64,000 nt of DNA from NCBI GenBank assembly GCA_029975215.1, contig JARKPO010000017.1, positions 1-64,000 on the forward strand. Direction: 5' to 3'. The DNA is from Levilinea sp. Lineage in GTDB: Bacteria; Chloroflexota; Anaerolineae; Anaerolineales; Anaerolineaceae. Shown here piece by piece: positions 25,634 to 34,569 of this stretch (positions are counted from its first letter, which is position 1; the number at the start of each line of letters is the position of its first letter). The notes below the pieces were generated by a model. The model was not told the DNA's origin. It ran no database searches and saw only the letters and a program-made list of their open reading frames with translations. The position numbers were made by a program, and so were the translations under genes.

Positions 25634-26853
25634 CCCCGCGCCGCCGCCCTCCCCGCCAGGGCGCCGCTGCTGAAGGCGTACTGCAAATTAAACCCCCCGC
25701 ACGGGCCGACCACATCCAGGGTCTCGCCGGTTAAGAACAGCCCCGGCAGCCGCCGCGCCTCCAACGTGGTGGGATCCACCTCGCTCACCGCCACCCCGCC
25801 CGCCGACACCTGACAGTATTCAAAGCCGCGCACGCCCCGCACCCCCAGGCGCGTCTCCCGCAGGCAGCCCACCAGCCGCTGGATCTCAGTATCTTTCAGC
25901 TGATTCAGCATGGCCTCTTCCGGCAGCCTCGCCATGCGCAAATACACCGGCGCCAGCTTGGGCGGGAAAAAGGCCCCCAAGAGCAGCGCCGCCGGAAAGG
26001 GCTGTGTGCGCTGCGCCGTCAACAGCGCCGTGAATTCCTCAGCGTGGAAAGCCAGCAGATCCAACACCAGAGTCAGCCGCTGCCCCTCGTGCGCCGAAAC
26101 CGCATGGCTCACGTCCATCACCGCCGGGCCGTTGAAACCCCATTCGGTCACAATCAAATTGCCGCGGCTCTGCGCCAGGGTACGCCCGTCCTGTTCCAGG
26201 CGCGCGCCCACATCCAGGCGCAGCCCTTGCAGCCCGCGCAGCGCGCCCAGTTCGGCCAGCACAGGGGCCAAAGCCGGGCGTTTGGGCGTGGTGCGCAGGC
26301 CCAGGCGGGCCAATTCGGCAAACAGCTCTCCGCGGCTGCCCAAGGTGGGGTAAGCCGCCCCGCCCGCTGCCACGATCACCCGTGAAAAGCGCTCCTCGCG
26401 CGGCTGGCCGTCCTGCACAACCCGCAGGCGAAAACCCTCCCCCGCGCATTCCAGGCCGGTCACCTGCGCCCCCAGGCACACCTCCACCCGCGCCTGGCGC
26501 AGGGCGTGTTCCAGCGCGCTCACCACGCTTTGCGCCGCATTCGAGAGAGGGTAGTACCAGCCGTCGTCGGTTTTATAAGCCGGAACACCGATGGACTCCA
26601 ACAGGCGCAGCACATCCCCCACGCCAAACTGCGCCAGCAGATGCGCCATCCACTGCGGGTCAGCGCAGGCGTAGCGCTCGGCGCTGACCGCGTCGTTGGT
26701 CAAATTGCAGCGCCCGCTGCCCGTCACCAACAGCTTGCGGCCCAGGCGCTCGTTGCGCTCCCACAGGCATACCCGCGCCCCAGCCTGCGCCGCGGTGAGG
26801 GCGGCCACCAGCCCCGATGCGCCCCCGCCGATGACCGCCACGCGCTGGCTCAT
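25630..26853 (-). CDS. FAD-dependent flavoprotein, HI0933/BaiN-like family
   Basis: A 407-residue flavoprotein of the HI0933 (YhiN/BaiN) family, which binds FAD in a two-domain Rossmann fold; some members reduce carbon-carbon double bonds. Visible motifs are GGGASGLVAALTAAQ (dinucleotide binding, from residue 9), GRKLLVTGSGRCNLTN, VVAAGGAAYPTLGS and the C-terminal GPCGGFNLQYAFSSG. It starts two bases before the stop of the xanthine-dehydrogenase-like gene's downstream boundary and is co-directional with it, so the two are probably co-transcribed. Confidence 0.92.
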   Translation of the reverse strand: MSQRVAVIGGGASGLVAALTAAQAGARVCLWERNERLGRKLLVTGSGRCNLTNDAVSAERYACADPQWMAHLLAQFGVGDVLRLLESIGVPAYKTDDGWYYPLSNAAQSVVSALEHALRQARVEVCLGAQVTGLECAGEGFRLRVVQDGQPREERFSRVIVAAGGAAYPTLGSRGELFAELARLGLRTTPKRPALAPVLAELGALRGLQGLRLDVGARLEQDGRTLAQSRGNLIVTEWGFNGPAVMDVSHAVSAHEGQRLTLVLDLLAFHAEEFTALLTAQRTQPFPAALLLGAFFPPKLAPVYLRMARLPEEAMLNQLKDTEIQRLVGCLRETRLGVRGVRGFEYCQVSAGGVAVSEVDPTTLEARRLPGLFLTGETLDVVGPCGGFNLQYAFSSGALAGRAAARG

Positions 26854-26855
26854 GC

Positions 26856-29081
26856 TTAAACTGTTTCCAGCTTGCCCAAACCGCGCAGCACCCGTTCGGG
26901 GGTCAGCGGGAATTCATCAAACCACACACCGGTGGCTTCATACACCGCGTGGGTGACGGCCGGCGCCAGGCACATGTTCATCACCTCGCCCAGGCCGCGC
27001 GCCCCCCACGGCCCGCGAGGGTCGGGGATCTCCAGAATGATGGTCTTCATCTCTTTGGGGATATCCACCGAGGTGGGGATCAAATAGGTGGACAGCGAGG
27101 GGGTCAGCACCTGGCCGTCTTTCTCGATGAAGTTTTCCAGGACGGCGTAACCCACCGACTGCACCAGCCCGCCCTGAATCTGGCCTTCCACCAGGCCGGG
27201 GTTGATGGCCTTGCCCACGTCAATGGCGCAGATGATTTTTTCCACGTCCACCTGCCCGCTCTCCATGTCCACGCTCACCTCCACCGCCTGGGTGGTGTAG
27301 GCGTAGGCCACGTTGGGGTCGCATTGGCCGGTCTGCGGGTCGGGGGCGGTGGTTTTGGGCGGGTAATAGGTGTGCAGAATCTGCACCGGCCGCTCTTCTT
27401 CCTGCCACTTTTGCAGGGCAATCTCGGCCCCTTCTTTCAGAGCGTTGCCGATGAAGAAGGTCATGCGCGAGGCCGACACCGAACCCGAATCTTTGGTCTC
27501 GGCGGTATCGCTGGAGACCAGCTCCACCTGATCCAGTTCCAGACCCAGGGCCTCCGCCGCCATCTGGGTGATGACGGTCAGCGTGCCCATGCCCACTTCG
27601 CTGGCCCCGTGGCGGATGCGCGCCCGCTCAATGGTGGAGCCGCCGTACAGCTCAATGCCCACCGTGCAGGATTCGGGGTAGCCGTAGGAGAAGCCCACGT
27701 TCTTATGCGCGCAGGCAATCCCCACCCCGCGCCGTTTATTGGGGTGCTGCGGGTCTTCGCTGCCCAGGCCTTCGGGCCGCGTCCAGCCTGCGGCACTCTT
27801 CTGCCAGCCCGAACCCTCCGCGCAGGCCTCGGTCACCTCGCGGATGCTGACCCCCGGCGGGTAGGGCGCGCCCGTGGTTTGCAGCGAACCTTCGCGCGCC
27901 AGGTTGCGCATGCGCAGCTCCACCGGGTCCATGCCCAACGCCTGGGCCAGTTTGTTCACCTGCTGTTCGGCGATGTACACCGCCTGCGGCCCGCCGAAGC
28001 CGCGGAAGGCCCCGCGCGGCACGTTGTTGGTGTAAATATCGTATGCGTCCACTTTCACATTGGGAATTTCATACGGGCCTAAGGAGTTCAGCACGGCGTT
28101 GCTGGTCACAATGCTGGTAGTGAATTTATAGGCCCCGCCGTCGGCGTACATGCGCACTTCCGCGGCCACAATTTTGCCCTCACGGGTGGCGCCCCAGCGG
28201 GTGTACACACGGAAGGGGTGGCGCTTGCAGTGCGCCAGAATAGACTCTTCGCGCGTCCAGACGATCTTCACCGGCCGGTCGATGCCCATACGGTGCAGCT
28301 TCAGCGCGCCCAGGCAGACCACAATCTGCACCGAGATATCCTCGCGCCCCCCAAAGGCCCCGCCGGTCATGGGGTAAATCACGCGCACCTGCTCTTCCGG
28401 CAAACCCAGGGCGTGGGCGATCTGCTTGCGGTCTTTAGCCCCCCACTGCCCGGTGGTCACCACGGCCACGCGCCCGTCCTCGTCCATATAGGCCAACCCG
28501 GCCTCGGTTTGCAGATAGGCGTGTTCCTGGGCGGGGGTGTTGTACACGCTTTCCACAATCACATCCGCCTGCTGGAAACCAGCTTCTATATCCCCGTTAT
28601 AGAGGAAATGATGGCCAAACTGGTTGCTGCCCACATCCGGGTGCAGCACGGGTGCGTCCGGCAGCAGGGCGTCTTCCATATCGCACACCGCCGGAAGGTC
28701 CTCGTATTCCACCTCAATCAACCCCAGGGCTTTCTGGGCCACGGCTTCCGTCTCGGCGATGACCGCCGCCACACGGTCGCCCACATAGCGCACGCGGTCA
28801 GCGTAGGGCTTTTCGCACGGCCCCACCAGCACGGGCTGGTCGTAGGTGTAATAGCCAAATTCGTTAACGGGCACATCCCTGGAGGTCAGCACGGCCAAAA
28901 CGCCCTCCAGGGCCTCGGCGCGGGCGGTATCCACCCGTTTGACGATCGCGTGCGGCCGCCGCGCCAGCAGCACCTTCATAAAGGCCTGGTTGGGGCGGGT
29001 CATATCGGAAGCAAAAACAGCCTCACCTTTAACTTTTGAGCGCGCGTCAACGCGAGGAACGGATTGACCAATATGTTTCAT
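26856..29081 (-). CDS. Xanthine dehydrogenase/aldehyde oxidase family molybdenum subunit
   Basis: A 741-residue molybdenum-cofactor subunit of the xanthine oxidase family, which hydroxylates purines, aldehydes or heteroaromatics with water as oxygen source. The N-terminal a/b hammerhead domain covers about 15-130. Cofactor motifs are TGGAFGGRED (239-248) and RGAFRGFGG (356-364). The catalytic Glu lies near the end in GARGLGEVMN, after PWG. The FAD and [2Fe-2S] partner subunits needed for electron transfer are not in the neighbourhood, so they are elsewhere or the enzyme uses another acceptor. It is followed at two bases by a flavoprotein gene. The substrate is unknown. Confidence 0.93.
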   Translation of the reverse strand: MKHIGQSVPRVDARSKVKGEAVFASDMTRPNQAFMKVLLARRPHAIVKRVDTARAEALEGVLAVLTSRDVPVNEFGYYTYDQPVLVGPCEKPYADRVRYVGDRVAAVIAETEAVAQKALGLIEVEYEDLPAVCDMEDALLPDAPVLHPDVGSNQFGHHFLYNGDIEAGFQQADVIVESVYNTPAQEHAYLQTEAGLAYMDEDGRVAVVTTGQWGAKDRKQIAHALGLPEEQVRVIYPMTGGAFGGREDISVQIVVCLGALKLHRMGIDRPVKIVWTREESILAHCKRHPFRVYTRWGATREGKIVAAEVRMYADGGAYKFTTSIVTSNAVLNSLGPYEIPNVKVDAYDIYTNNVPRGAFRGFGGPQAVYIAEQQVNKLAQALGMDPVELRMRNLAREGSLQTTGAPYPPGVSIREVTEACAEGSGWQKSAAGWTRPEGLGSEDPQHPNKRRGVGIACAHKNVGFSYGYPESCTVGIELYGGSTIERARIRHGASEVGMGTLTVITQMAAEALGLELDQVELVSSDTAETKDSGSVSASRMTFFIGNALKEGAEIALQKWQEEERPVQILHTYYPPKTTAPDPQTGQCDPNVAYAYTTQAVEVSVDMESGQVDVEKIICAIDVGKAINPGLVEGQIQGGLVQSVGYAVLENFIEKDGQVLTPSLSTYLIPTSVDIPKEMKTIILEIPDPRGPWGARGLGEVMNMCLAPAVTHAVYEATGVWFDEFPLTPERVLRGLGKLETV

Positions 29082-29173
29082 TTTTTCACCTGGGTCATTA
29101 AGGTTGCGGCGGCGGTGAATCTGCCAACCTGGGAAAACAGGACATACTTATTATATCCAATTTTAACCGCAAG

Positions 29174-29203
29174 GCGGCGCGCTGACGGATGCCAGCGCGC
29201 CGC
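29174..29203 (-). terminator. Inverted repeat, possible terminator after msrA
   Basis: A perfect 11-bp GC-rich stem (29174-29184 with 29193-29203) and 8-base loop lie 26 bases after the msrA stop. On the minus strand the bases that follow are CTTGCGGTTAAAATT, so the T-tract is weak. Confidence 0.5.
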
Positions 29204-29228
29204 GCAAAATCAAAGCTGTGGGGCGGCC

Positions 29229-29789
29229 TCAGCCTTTCAGGCGCTCCTGATACTGCTTGCGAAATTTCGACACCTTGGGTGCAATCACCACGCGGCAGTA
29301 ACCCTGATACGGGTTGCGCGCAAAATATTTCTGGTGATAGGCCTCCGCCGGATAAAAGGTCTCCAGGGGGGCCAGCTCGGTCACCAGGGGCCGCTCCCAC
29401 AGGCGCGCCGCGGTCAGTTCGGCCATCACCGCCTCTGCCTGAGCTTTCTGCTCCGCATCGTGATAAAAGATCACCGAACGGTACTGCGTGCCCACATCCG
29501 CCCCCTGGCGGTTTAGGCTGGTGGGGTCGTGGATGGTAAAAAACACGGTCAACAGGTCGCGGTAGCTGACCTGGGCCGGGTCAAAACGCACCTGCACCAC
29601 CTCGGCATGCCCGGTCTCACCGGTACACACCTCCTCATAGCTGGGGTTGGCGGTAAAGCCGCCCGCATAGCCCGAAATCACCTCCTGCACCCCGCGCAGC
29701 TCATCGAACACCGCCTCCAAACACCAAAAACAGCCGCCGCCCAGCGTGGCTGTCTGCCAATCAGAATTCTTTTCCGTCCGAGTTTCCAT
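29229..29789 (-). CDS. msrA: Peptide methionine-(S)-S-oxide reductase MsrA
   Basis: A 186-residue cytoplasmic repair enzyme that reduces methionine-S-sulfoxide in oxidised proteins using thioredoxin. The active site GGGCFWCLE holds catalytic C20 and C23; the conserved GYAGG, HAEVVQV and NRQGADVGTQYRS stretches follow, and the length is normal. Its catalytic residue is an ordinary cysteine, unlike the selenocysteine peroxiredoxin at 55-56 kb. A GGGAAGG lies upstream of the ATG. No msrB is adjacent. Confidence 0.96.
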   Translation of the reverse strand: METRTEKNSDWQTATLGGGCFWCLEAVFDELRGVQEVISGYAGGFTANPSYEEVCTGETGHAEVVQVRFDPAQVSYRDLLTVFFTIHDPTSLNRQGADVGTQYRSVIFYHDAEQKAQAEAVMAELTAARLWERPLVTELAPLETFYPAEAYHQKYFARNPYQGYCRVVIAPKVSKFRKQYQERLKG

Positions 29790-29870
29790 ATTTACCTTCC
29801 CTTAAGCCGCCGCACGCTGCGGAAGCTGACTGATTCCAGTATAGCGGCTGCTGCGCGCATTTTCCAAGGC

Positions 29871-29898
29871 TTGTATCACCTTGATGCTGCGGTATACT
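29871..29898 (+). promoter_or_regulatory. Promoter of the glycosyltransferase gene, probably leaderless
   Basis: TTGTAT (29871-29876) and TATACT (29893-29898) are 16 bases apart. Only seven bases separate the -10 box from the ATG at 29906, so transcription should begin at or next to the start codon, and no ribosome binding site is present. Confidence 0.65.
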
Positions 29899-29905
29899 TG
29901 CCTAA

Positions 29906-31318
29906 ATGAAACTCAAAGTTCTGTTTGTATCCATTTTTCGCGAAGGGGACGGCGGCGGTGAAGGGCGCGTGGCCTTTGAACTGGCCCGCTGGTGCGCGCA
30001 GCAGGCCGCGGTGGTCATGCTCTGCCCGGGGGAAAGCACCGGCCCGTCCAGCGATGAGAGCGGCTTCCATTTTTTTCACATTCAAAGCGCCCACCAGGAT
30101 AAATTTTCCATCCCCCTGCTCAACGCGCCCACCGTGCGCAGGCTGTACCACTTTTTAGACGCCTGGCAGCCGGACGTCATCCACATTCACGACCCCGCTC
30201 TGCTGGGGGTGGTGGCTCAGCTTTGGGCGCGCCTGAACCGCGTGCCCGTGTTTTACACCGCCCACATCTTGCCATCGCGCGCCCTGGAATTTGGTCCCAG
30301 CGAGCTGGCGAGCTGGCTTTCAAGCCCGCTCAACGACACTCTGGTGGAGCAGTATCTCAACAATTTCTACGACAACTGCGATGCAGTGGTCGGCCTGAAC
30401 GCGGCCGCCGTGAGCGAAATCCGCGAATTCGGCTTCCGCGGCCCCGTATTTCAAATCCCCAACGGGCGTGATTTGCAGCAGTTTGGTCAGGCTGCCTTTG
30501 CCGACCCGCTTTCCCCTCAGAAGACACTGGCTTTCACCGGCTTTCTCAGCCGCCGCAAAAATCAGCTCTACCTGGTGGAGATGCTCGCGCACCTACCGCG
30601 CAACTACCAGCTGTGGCTGATGGGCGAAGACCTGACTCCCGGATACACTGAGGAACTCAACCGCCTCATCCGCGCTCACGATCTGCAGGTGCGTTTTACC
30701 GGCCAGCTCAGCCAGGCGGAAATCGCCGCAGCTTTGGCGCAGGTGCATGTGTTTGTGTCCGCCTCCAAAATGGAAGTGCAGAGTCTGGCCGTCATCGAGG
30801 CCCTGGCCTCCGGCACACCCGTGGTGGGGCTGGCCAACCAGACCATCGAAGAACTGGTGGACGATTCCAACGGCATTTGTCTGCCCAAAGACACCTCTCC
30901 GCAGGTCTTTGCCGCCGCCGTCCAGCGCGTGTGCAGCCTGCCCGCCGCTGAATATCACCAGCTGTGCGCCGCTGCGCGCCAACGTGTGCAGCCGCTGGAC
31001 CGCGCCAATATCGTGCGCCAGACCCTGCAGGCCTACCAGACGGTGTTGGATGAGCGCGCCGATGCAGAGCCTGCGCCCCCCGCGCGCGAGGTGATTGGAC
31101 GTTACCTGGCGCAGCTTTCCCAGGGGTTCCTTGCGCCGGAGCTGACCGAATTCCTGTCCAAACGCATAGAAGCGGCCCTGCACCAGCCGGTGCAGCGCGC
31201 CCGCGCGGTGTGGCTGACCGGCGTCAACATGGTGGGCGCGGTCATCGGTTTTTACGTCGTTCAGGGTCCGTTGAAAACGTACCGCCGCCTGCGGCGGCTG
31301 CCGCTGCGCCGGACTTAG
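29906..31318 (+). CDS. Family 4 glycosyltransferase
   Basis: A 470-residue GT-B-fold glycosyltransferase, likely transferring a sugar from a nucleotide donor to a lipid or polysaccharide acceptor. The N-terminal domain opens with KVLFVSIF and a glycine-rich GDGGGEGR loop. The C-terminal donor-binding domain has the E-x7-E region (SKMEVQSLAVIEALASGTPVVG). The last 90 residues extend beyond the usual fold and include a hydrophobic stretch and a basic tail (RRLRRLPLRR), which suggests membrane association. No other polysaccharide gene is adjacent. Its stop codon overlaps the stop of the convergent Nudix gene. Confidence 0.9.
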   Translation: MKLKVLFVSIFREGDGGGEGRVAFELARWCAQQAAVVMLCPGESTGPSSDESGFHFFHIQSAHQDKFSIPLLNAPTVRRLYHFLDAWQPDVIHIHDPALLGVVAQLWARLNRVPVFYTAHILPSRALEFGPSELASWLSSPLNDTLVEQYLNNFYDNCDAVVGLNAAAVSEIREFGFRGPVFQIPNGRDLQQFGQAAFADPLSPQKTLAFTGFLSRRKNQLYLVEMLAHLPRNYQLWLMGEDLTPGYTEELNRLIRAHDLQVRFTGQLSQAEIAAALAQVHVFVSASKMEVQSLAVIEALASGTPVVGLANQTIEELVDDSNGICLPKDTSPQVFAAAVQRVCSLPAAEYHQLCAAARQRVQPLDRANIVRQTLQAYQTVLDERADAEPAPPAREVIGRYLAQLSQGFLAPELTEFLSKRIEAALHQPVQRARAVWLTGVNMVGAVIGFYVVQGPLKTYRRLRRLPLRRT

Positions 31319-31833
31319 CCCCCATTGGCCAGTAAATGTTCCAGCACAAAGGTCTCGCGCTGGGTCCAGGTGGGTGCCTTGGGAACGGAGCGGGCCAGCA
31401 CCCGCTGGTTGGCGGCGATGGCCGCCGCCAGAGTCACCCATTCCGGGTGAAAGCCCAGTTCAAGCTCATAGGGTTCCAACTGCAGCGGGTTCTGCTCGGC
31501 GGTGATCTGGCACAGATAGTAATACGAAGTCATCTGGAAGATATCACTGCCCGGCTCAAAAGCGCGGTCAAATTCCAGCACGCGCCCATAGCTGCCTTCC
31601 ACCGCTGCCAGCCGCACCCCACATTCCTCGGCCAGCTCCCGCGCCAGGGCAGCGGCATGCGTCTCCCCCGCTTCTACCCGCCCGCCTGGGAATTTGTAAT
31701 CCTCGTTTTTCTCGGAATGCACCAATAAAATCAGCCCGTCGCGCCGCACCACAGCCCGCACCGCCTCACGCAGGTTTATCCTGCCGCGGGTATAGTCCCC
31801 CGGGCGGCGGTACATCTCCCTCAGAATGCGCAT
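31315..31833 (-). CDS. Nudix hydrolase
   Basis: A 172-residue pyrophosphohydrolase acting on a nucleoside diphosphate linked to another group. The Nudix box is complete at residues 51-73, with G51, E57, R65, E66, E69, E70 and G72 in register. The C-terminal part is helical. The start codon lies four bases after the upstream 85-residue gene, so translation is probably coupled. The substrate could be an oxidised nucleotide or a sugar nucleotide. Confidence 0.9.
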   Translation of the reverse strand: MRILREMYRRPGDYTRGRINLREAVRAVVRRDGLILLVHSEKNEDYKFPGGRVEAGETHAAALARELAEECGVRLAAVEGSYGRVLEFDRAFEPGSDIFQMTSYYYLCQITAEQNPLQLEPYELELGFHPEWVTLAAAIAANQRVLARSVPKAPTWTQRETFVLEHLLANGG

Positions 31834-31837
31834 GTGC

Positions 31838-32095
31838 TCACCGCAGCAGGTCCCGCCTGGCCTGGGCGATTTCCTCCTCCACCTGGGCGGCCTCAGCCTT
31901 GGTCTCCTCAGGCATGCCGGAGGTGAGGGGGATGAACTGGATCAGCTCGTGCGCCTTGCGCAGCAAATCTTTGACCTTAGCCACATATTCAAAATTGCCC
32001 CAGCCCAAATCCTCTGGAACCGGCAGCTTGCGCGCCTTTTGAATCAAGGCCCGCGCCTTGAGGATGCGCTCTGCAGCAGGGATAAACGGCGACAT
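31838..32095 (-). CDS. Small hypothetical helical protein
   Basis: An 85-residue, strongly charged, probably all-helical protein that I do not recognise. AGGAGG lies four bases before ATG, and the gene is wedged between a methyltransferase (20 bases upstream) and a Nudix gene (four bases downstream), so it is very likely real. It has no cysteines, membrane segments or signal peptide. Ala/Glu/Arg-rich helices suggest a small protein-protein adaptor. Confidence 0.7.
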   Translation of the reverse strand: MSPFIPAAERILKARALIQKARKLPVPEDLGWGNFEYVAKVKDLLRKAHELIQFIPLTSGMPEETKAEAAQVEEEIAQARRDLLR

Positions 32096-32114
32096 CGGCC
32101 CTCCTAACGGTCAA

Positions 32115-33035
32115 TCACTGTGCCGGGGCAGCCCCCTGCGCCAGGATCAAAATATGCTCTTCGGGGAAGCCTACCCCCGGCGTCAAAATGGTGACGCGCT
32201 GCTCCCACTTGACCGCATTCATGGTCAGGGTGCGCTCTTCGCGGATGACCAGCCCCTGGCGTTCAAAAGCGGCGTGGAACTCGTCCTGGGTGAAATATTG
32301 GTAACTTTCCAGCCGTTCCGTCTGCCACAGGCCCTTGCCCAGGAAGATGGATTTGGTGATGTAGCGGGTGAAATCCCGCCGGGGCAGCTCCACCTCCAAC
32401 GGGCCTTCGCCAGGGCGATAGGTGATGTGAAAGGGCCGATACTGGCGCGCGAAGGTCTCAAAATCGCGGCGTGATGCGGCGTTGGCAAAGCGCACCCGCA
32501 GAGTTTCGCGCGGGTCTCCCGGCGGCTCCAGCCCGTCAAAGAGCACCAGCCAGCCCCCTGTGTCCAGGCAGGCCGCTGCCCGCCCCAGGGTGGTTTCGGC
32601 GCGCTGTTTGGCCGCCGGAACGTCCACCGCCCCCGCCGAAAGCGTGCTGGAAAAGACCTCGTGCAAGGCGTTAACCATCAGCACCAGATCAAAGCGCCCC
32701 AAAGCCTCCAGGTAGCCCGCAAAGGTAAAATCATCCTCCAACCACTGCAAGCCGGGGTAATCCAGGCGGCAGCGCCCCAGCGAGTGCGGGTTGTAATCCA
32801 CGCCCACGCAGGCGCGCCGGTCGCACAACTGGGCGTGGCCGTCAACCAGTGCACCCAGTATCTGGCCTTCACCGCAGCCCAGCTCCAACAGGCGCAGCCC
32901 CGATCCGCGCCCGCTGCGCGCCATCTGGCGCATGAGGCGCGAGGCTGCCTGAATGGCGGCGCGTTTGCCCAAATTTTCCATCGAGCGCAAGCGCATTTCC
33001 CAAAAAAAGTCCCAAAACGCGTCGGTTTCTACCAT
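32115..33035 (-). CDS. Class I SAM-dependent methyltransferase
   Basis: A 306-residue methyltransferase with SAM-binding motif I (LRLLELGCGEGQIL), a motif II acid (ACVGVDYNPHS) and a later LVLMVNALHEVF. A C-terminal region of about 130 residues beyond the core fold includes HITYRPGEGPLEVELP. The start at 33035 begins the domain; no ribosome binding site precedes it. The alternative ATG at 33110 would lie inside the divergent promoter region. It is first of three closely spaced minus-strand genes with the small helical protein and Nudix hydrolase. The acceptor is unknown. Confidence 0.82.
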   Translation of the reverse strand: MVETDAFWDFFWEMRLRSMENLGKRAAIQAASRLMRQMARSGRGSGLRLLELGCGEGQILGALVDGHAQLCDRRACVGVDYNPHSLGRCRLDYPGLQWLEDDFTFAGYLEALGRFDLVLMVNALHEVFSSTLSAGAVDVPAAKQRAETTLGRAAACLDTGGWLVLFDGLEPPGDPRETLRVRFANAASRRDFETFARQYRPFHITYRPGEGPLEVELPRRDFTRYITKSIFLGKGLWQTERLESYQYFTQDEFHAAFERQGLVIREERTLTMNAVKWEQRVTILTPGVGFPEEHILILAQGAAPAQ

Positions 33036-33114
33036 ATAACAGGGATTGTACCCGATTCTCCGGCAAAACCAAACAAGTCGGCCCGCTGGGTGAACAGCGG
33101 TTACTTTCATCCTG

Positions 33115-33168
33115 TTGACAATTGTCTGACAATTTGTATAATGCAATCATCGCAAGTTTGTCAGACAA
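33115..33168 (+). promoter_or_regulatory. Consensus sigma-70 promoter with two palindromic operators
   Basis: TTGACA (33115-33120) and TATAAT (33137-33142) match consensus perfectly with a 16-base spacer. Inside the spacer lies a 15-base palindrome, AATTGTC-T-GACAATT (33120-33134); a second copy, TTGTC-A-GACAA (33158-33168), lies just downstream of the expected start site, 36 bases centre to centre. TTGTCnGACAA-type sites are typical of GntR/FadR-family repressors. No such regulator gene is in the window. The region controls the downstream MFS gene. Confidence 0.85.
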
Positions 33169-33258
33169 TTCACTTCCTTGCGCCGTCTTCCGCCCTCGCG
33201 GAAAGCTCACTGCTTGATTCTATTTTACCCCTCCCCCCGAAAGGAACCTTTTAGATCT

Positions 33259-34545
33259 ATGAGCGATTCTTCTCAGACCCGCGCCGCCGCCTCAAACAAG
33301 GGCTGGCTGGTCACCATCGCCAGCACCTGCGCCCTTCTGGCGTTAGGAGTCCTGTATGCCTGGAGCGTCATCAAGGCCAACATCCCCGTGGAATGGGGTT
33401 GGGTCGACTCCCAAAAGTCCCTGCCCTACTCGGTGGCGTGCGTCGTCTTTTCTCTTATGACCCTGGTTGGGGCGCGTCTGCTGAACAAATTCGGCCCGCG
33501 GGCAGTCGTCAGCCTGGGCGGCCTTTTGGCGGGTTTGGGGGTGATCCTTTCCAGCCAATCCACCTCCCCGTGGATGTACACCTTTGCCTTCGGCGTGCTG
33601 CTCGGCTCCGGCATCGGTTTTGTGTATGCCACCGCCAGCCCCACCGCGCTGAAGTGGTTCCCGGCCTCCAAGACGGGCCTGATCTCCGGCATTGTCGTGG
33701 CCGGCTTCGGCATGGGCAGCGCCTGGGTGGCCCCCCTGGCCCGCACGCTGATCGCTTCCATCGGCCTGCAAACCACCATGCTCTACCTGGGCATCGGCAT
33801 GCTGGTGGTGGTGATCGCCTTTGCCCAACTGCTGCAATTCCCTCCGGCGGGCTACGTCCCCGCGGGTTCGACCCCGGCCAAAAGCACCTCTGCCAAAAAA
33901 CAGGAATTTACCCCCGGCGAAACCATCAAGACCTGGCAGTTTTACCTCATCTGGGTGGCTTTTGCCTTTGGCTCCGGCGCCGGTCTGATGGTCATCGGCA
34001 ACCTGGCCTCCATCGTCAAAGATCAAATCGGCCTGGCAACGGTCTCCGCTGTGGCGGTTTCGGCCCTGGCCTTGGGCAACGGCGGCGGGCGCGTGCTCTA
34101 CGGCGTGCTTTCCGATAAAATCGGCCGCAAGAACGTGCTGCTGATCGCCTTCATCTTCCAGGCTGTCCTCATCTTCGGACTGTCCTTCATCGTGCAGGGC
34201 AGCGCCCTGGCCAATGTGCCCCTGCTCATGGTCCTGGTAGCGCTCATCGGCGCCAATTACGGCGCCAACCTGGCGGTCTTCCCTGCCATCACCAAAGATT
34301 ACTACGGCCTCAAGAACTTCGCCATGAACTACGGCATCGTCTACACGGCCTGGGGTCTGGGCGGCTTCATGCTTTCGCAGCTGGCGGGCGCCATCAAAGA
34401 CGCCACCGGCAGCTTCACCAACGCCTATTTTCTGGCCGCCGGCATGCTGGTGCTGGCCGCCGTGCTCACCGCCGTGCTCAAATCGCCGCAGCCGGCCGCC
34501 ACCCCTGCCCAACCGGTGCAGGCGGGCGCTCCTGCTGGCGACTAA
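33259..34545 (+). CDS. MFS transporter, oxalate:formate antiporter (OFA) family
   Basis: A 428-residue inner-membrane carrier with twelve predicted helices. It resembles OxlT-type proteins, which exchange organic anions, in its YAWSVIKANIP first helix, the GIGFVYATASPTALKWFP region after helix 4 and the GRVLYGVLSDKIGRKN loop. Whether it carries oxalate, formate or another monocarboxylate cannot be told. The start follows AAGGAA at a long spacing of 12. It is expressed from a strong promoter flanked by two operators and ends in a clear terminator, so it is a single, tightly regulated gene. Confidence 0.88.
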   Translation: MSDSSQTRAAASNKGWLVTIASTCALLALGVLYAWSVIKANIPVEWGWVDSQKSLPYSVACVVFSLMTLVGARLLNKFGPRAVVSLGGLLAGLGVILSSQSTSPWMYTFAFGVLLGSGIGFVYATASPTALKWFPASKTGLISGIVVAGFGMGSAWVAPLARTLIASIGLQTTMLYLGIGMLVVVIAFAQLLQFPPAGYVPAGSTPAKSTSAKKQEFTPGETIKTWQFYLIWVAFAFGSGAGLMVIGNLASIVKDQIGLATVSAVAVSALALGNGGGRVLYGVLSDKIGRKNVLLIAFIFQAVLIFGLSFIVQGSALANVPLLMVLVALIGANYGANLAVFPAITKDYYGLKNFAMNYGIVYTAWGLGGFMLSQLAGAIKDATGSFTNAYFLAAGMLVLAAVLTAVLKSPQPAATPAQPVQAGAPAGD

Positions 34546-34569
34546 GGCACAGCGCACTCACCCACGCAC

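Noticed and set aside
33035-33146. Upstream starts for the methyltransferase (ATG at 33110 or beyond)
   Set aside because: They fall in the divergent promoter and operator region, give no homologous residues, and lack a convincing ribosome binding site.
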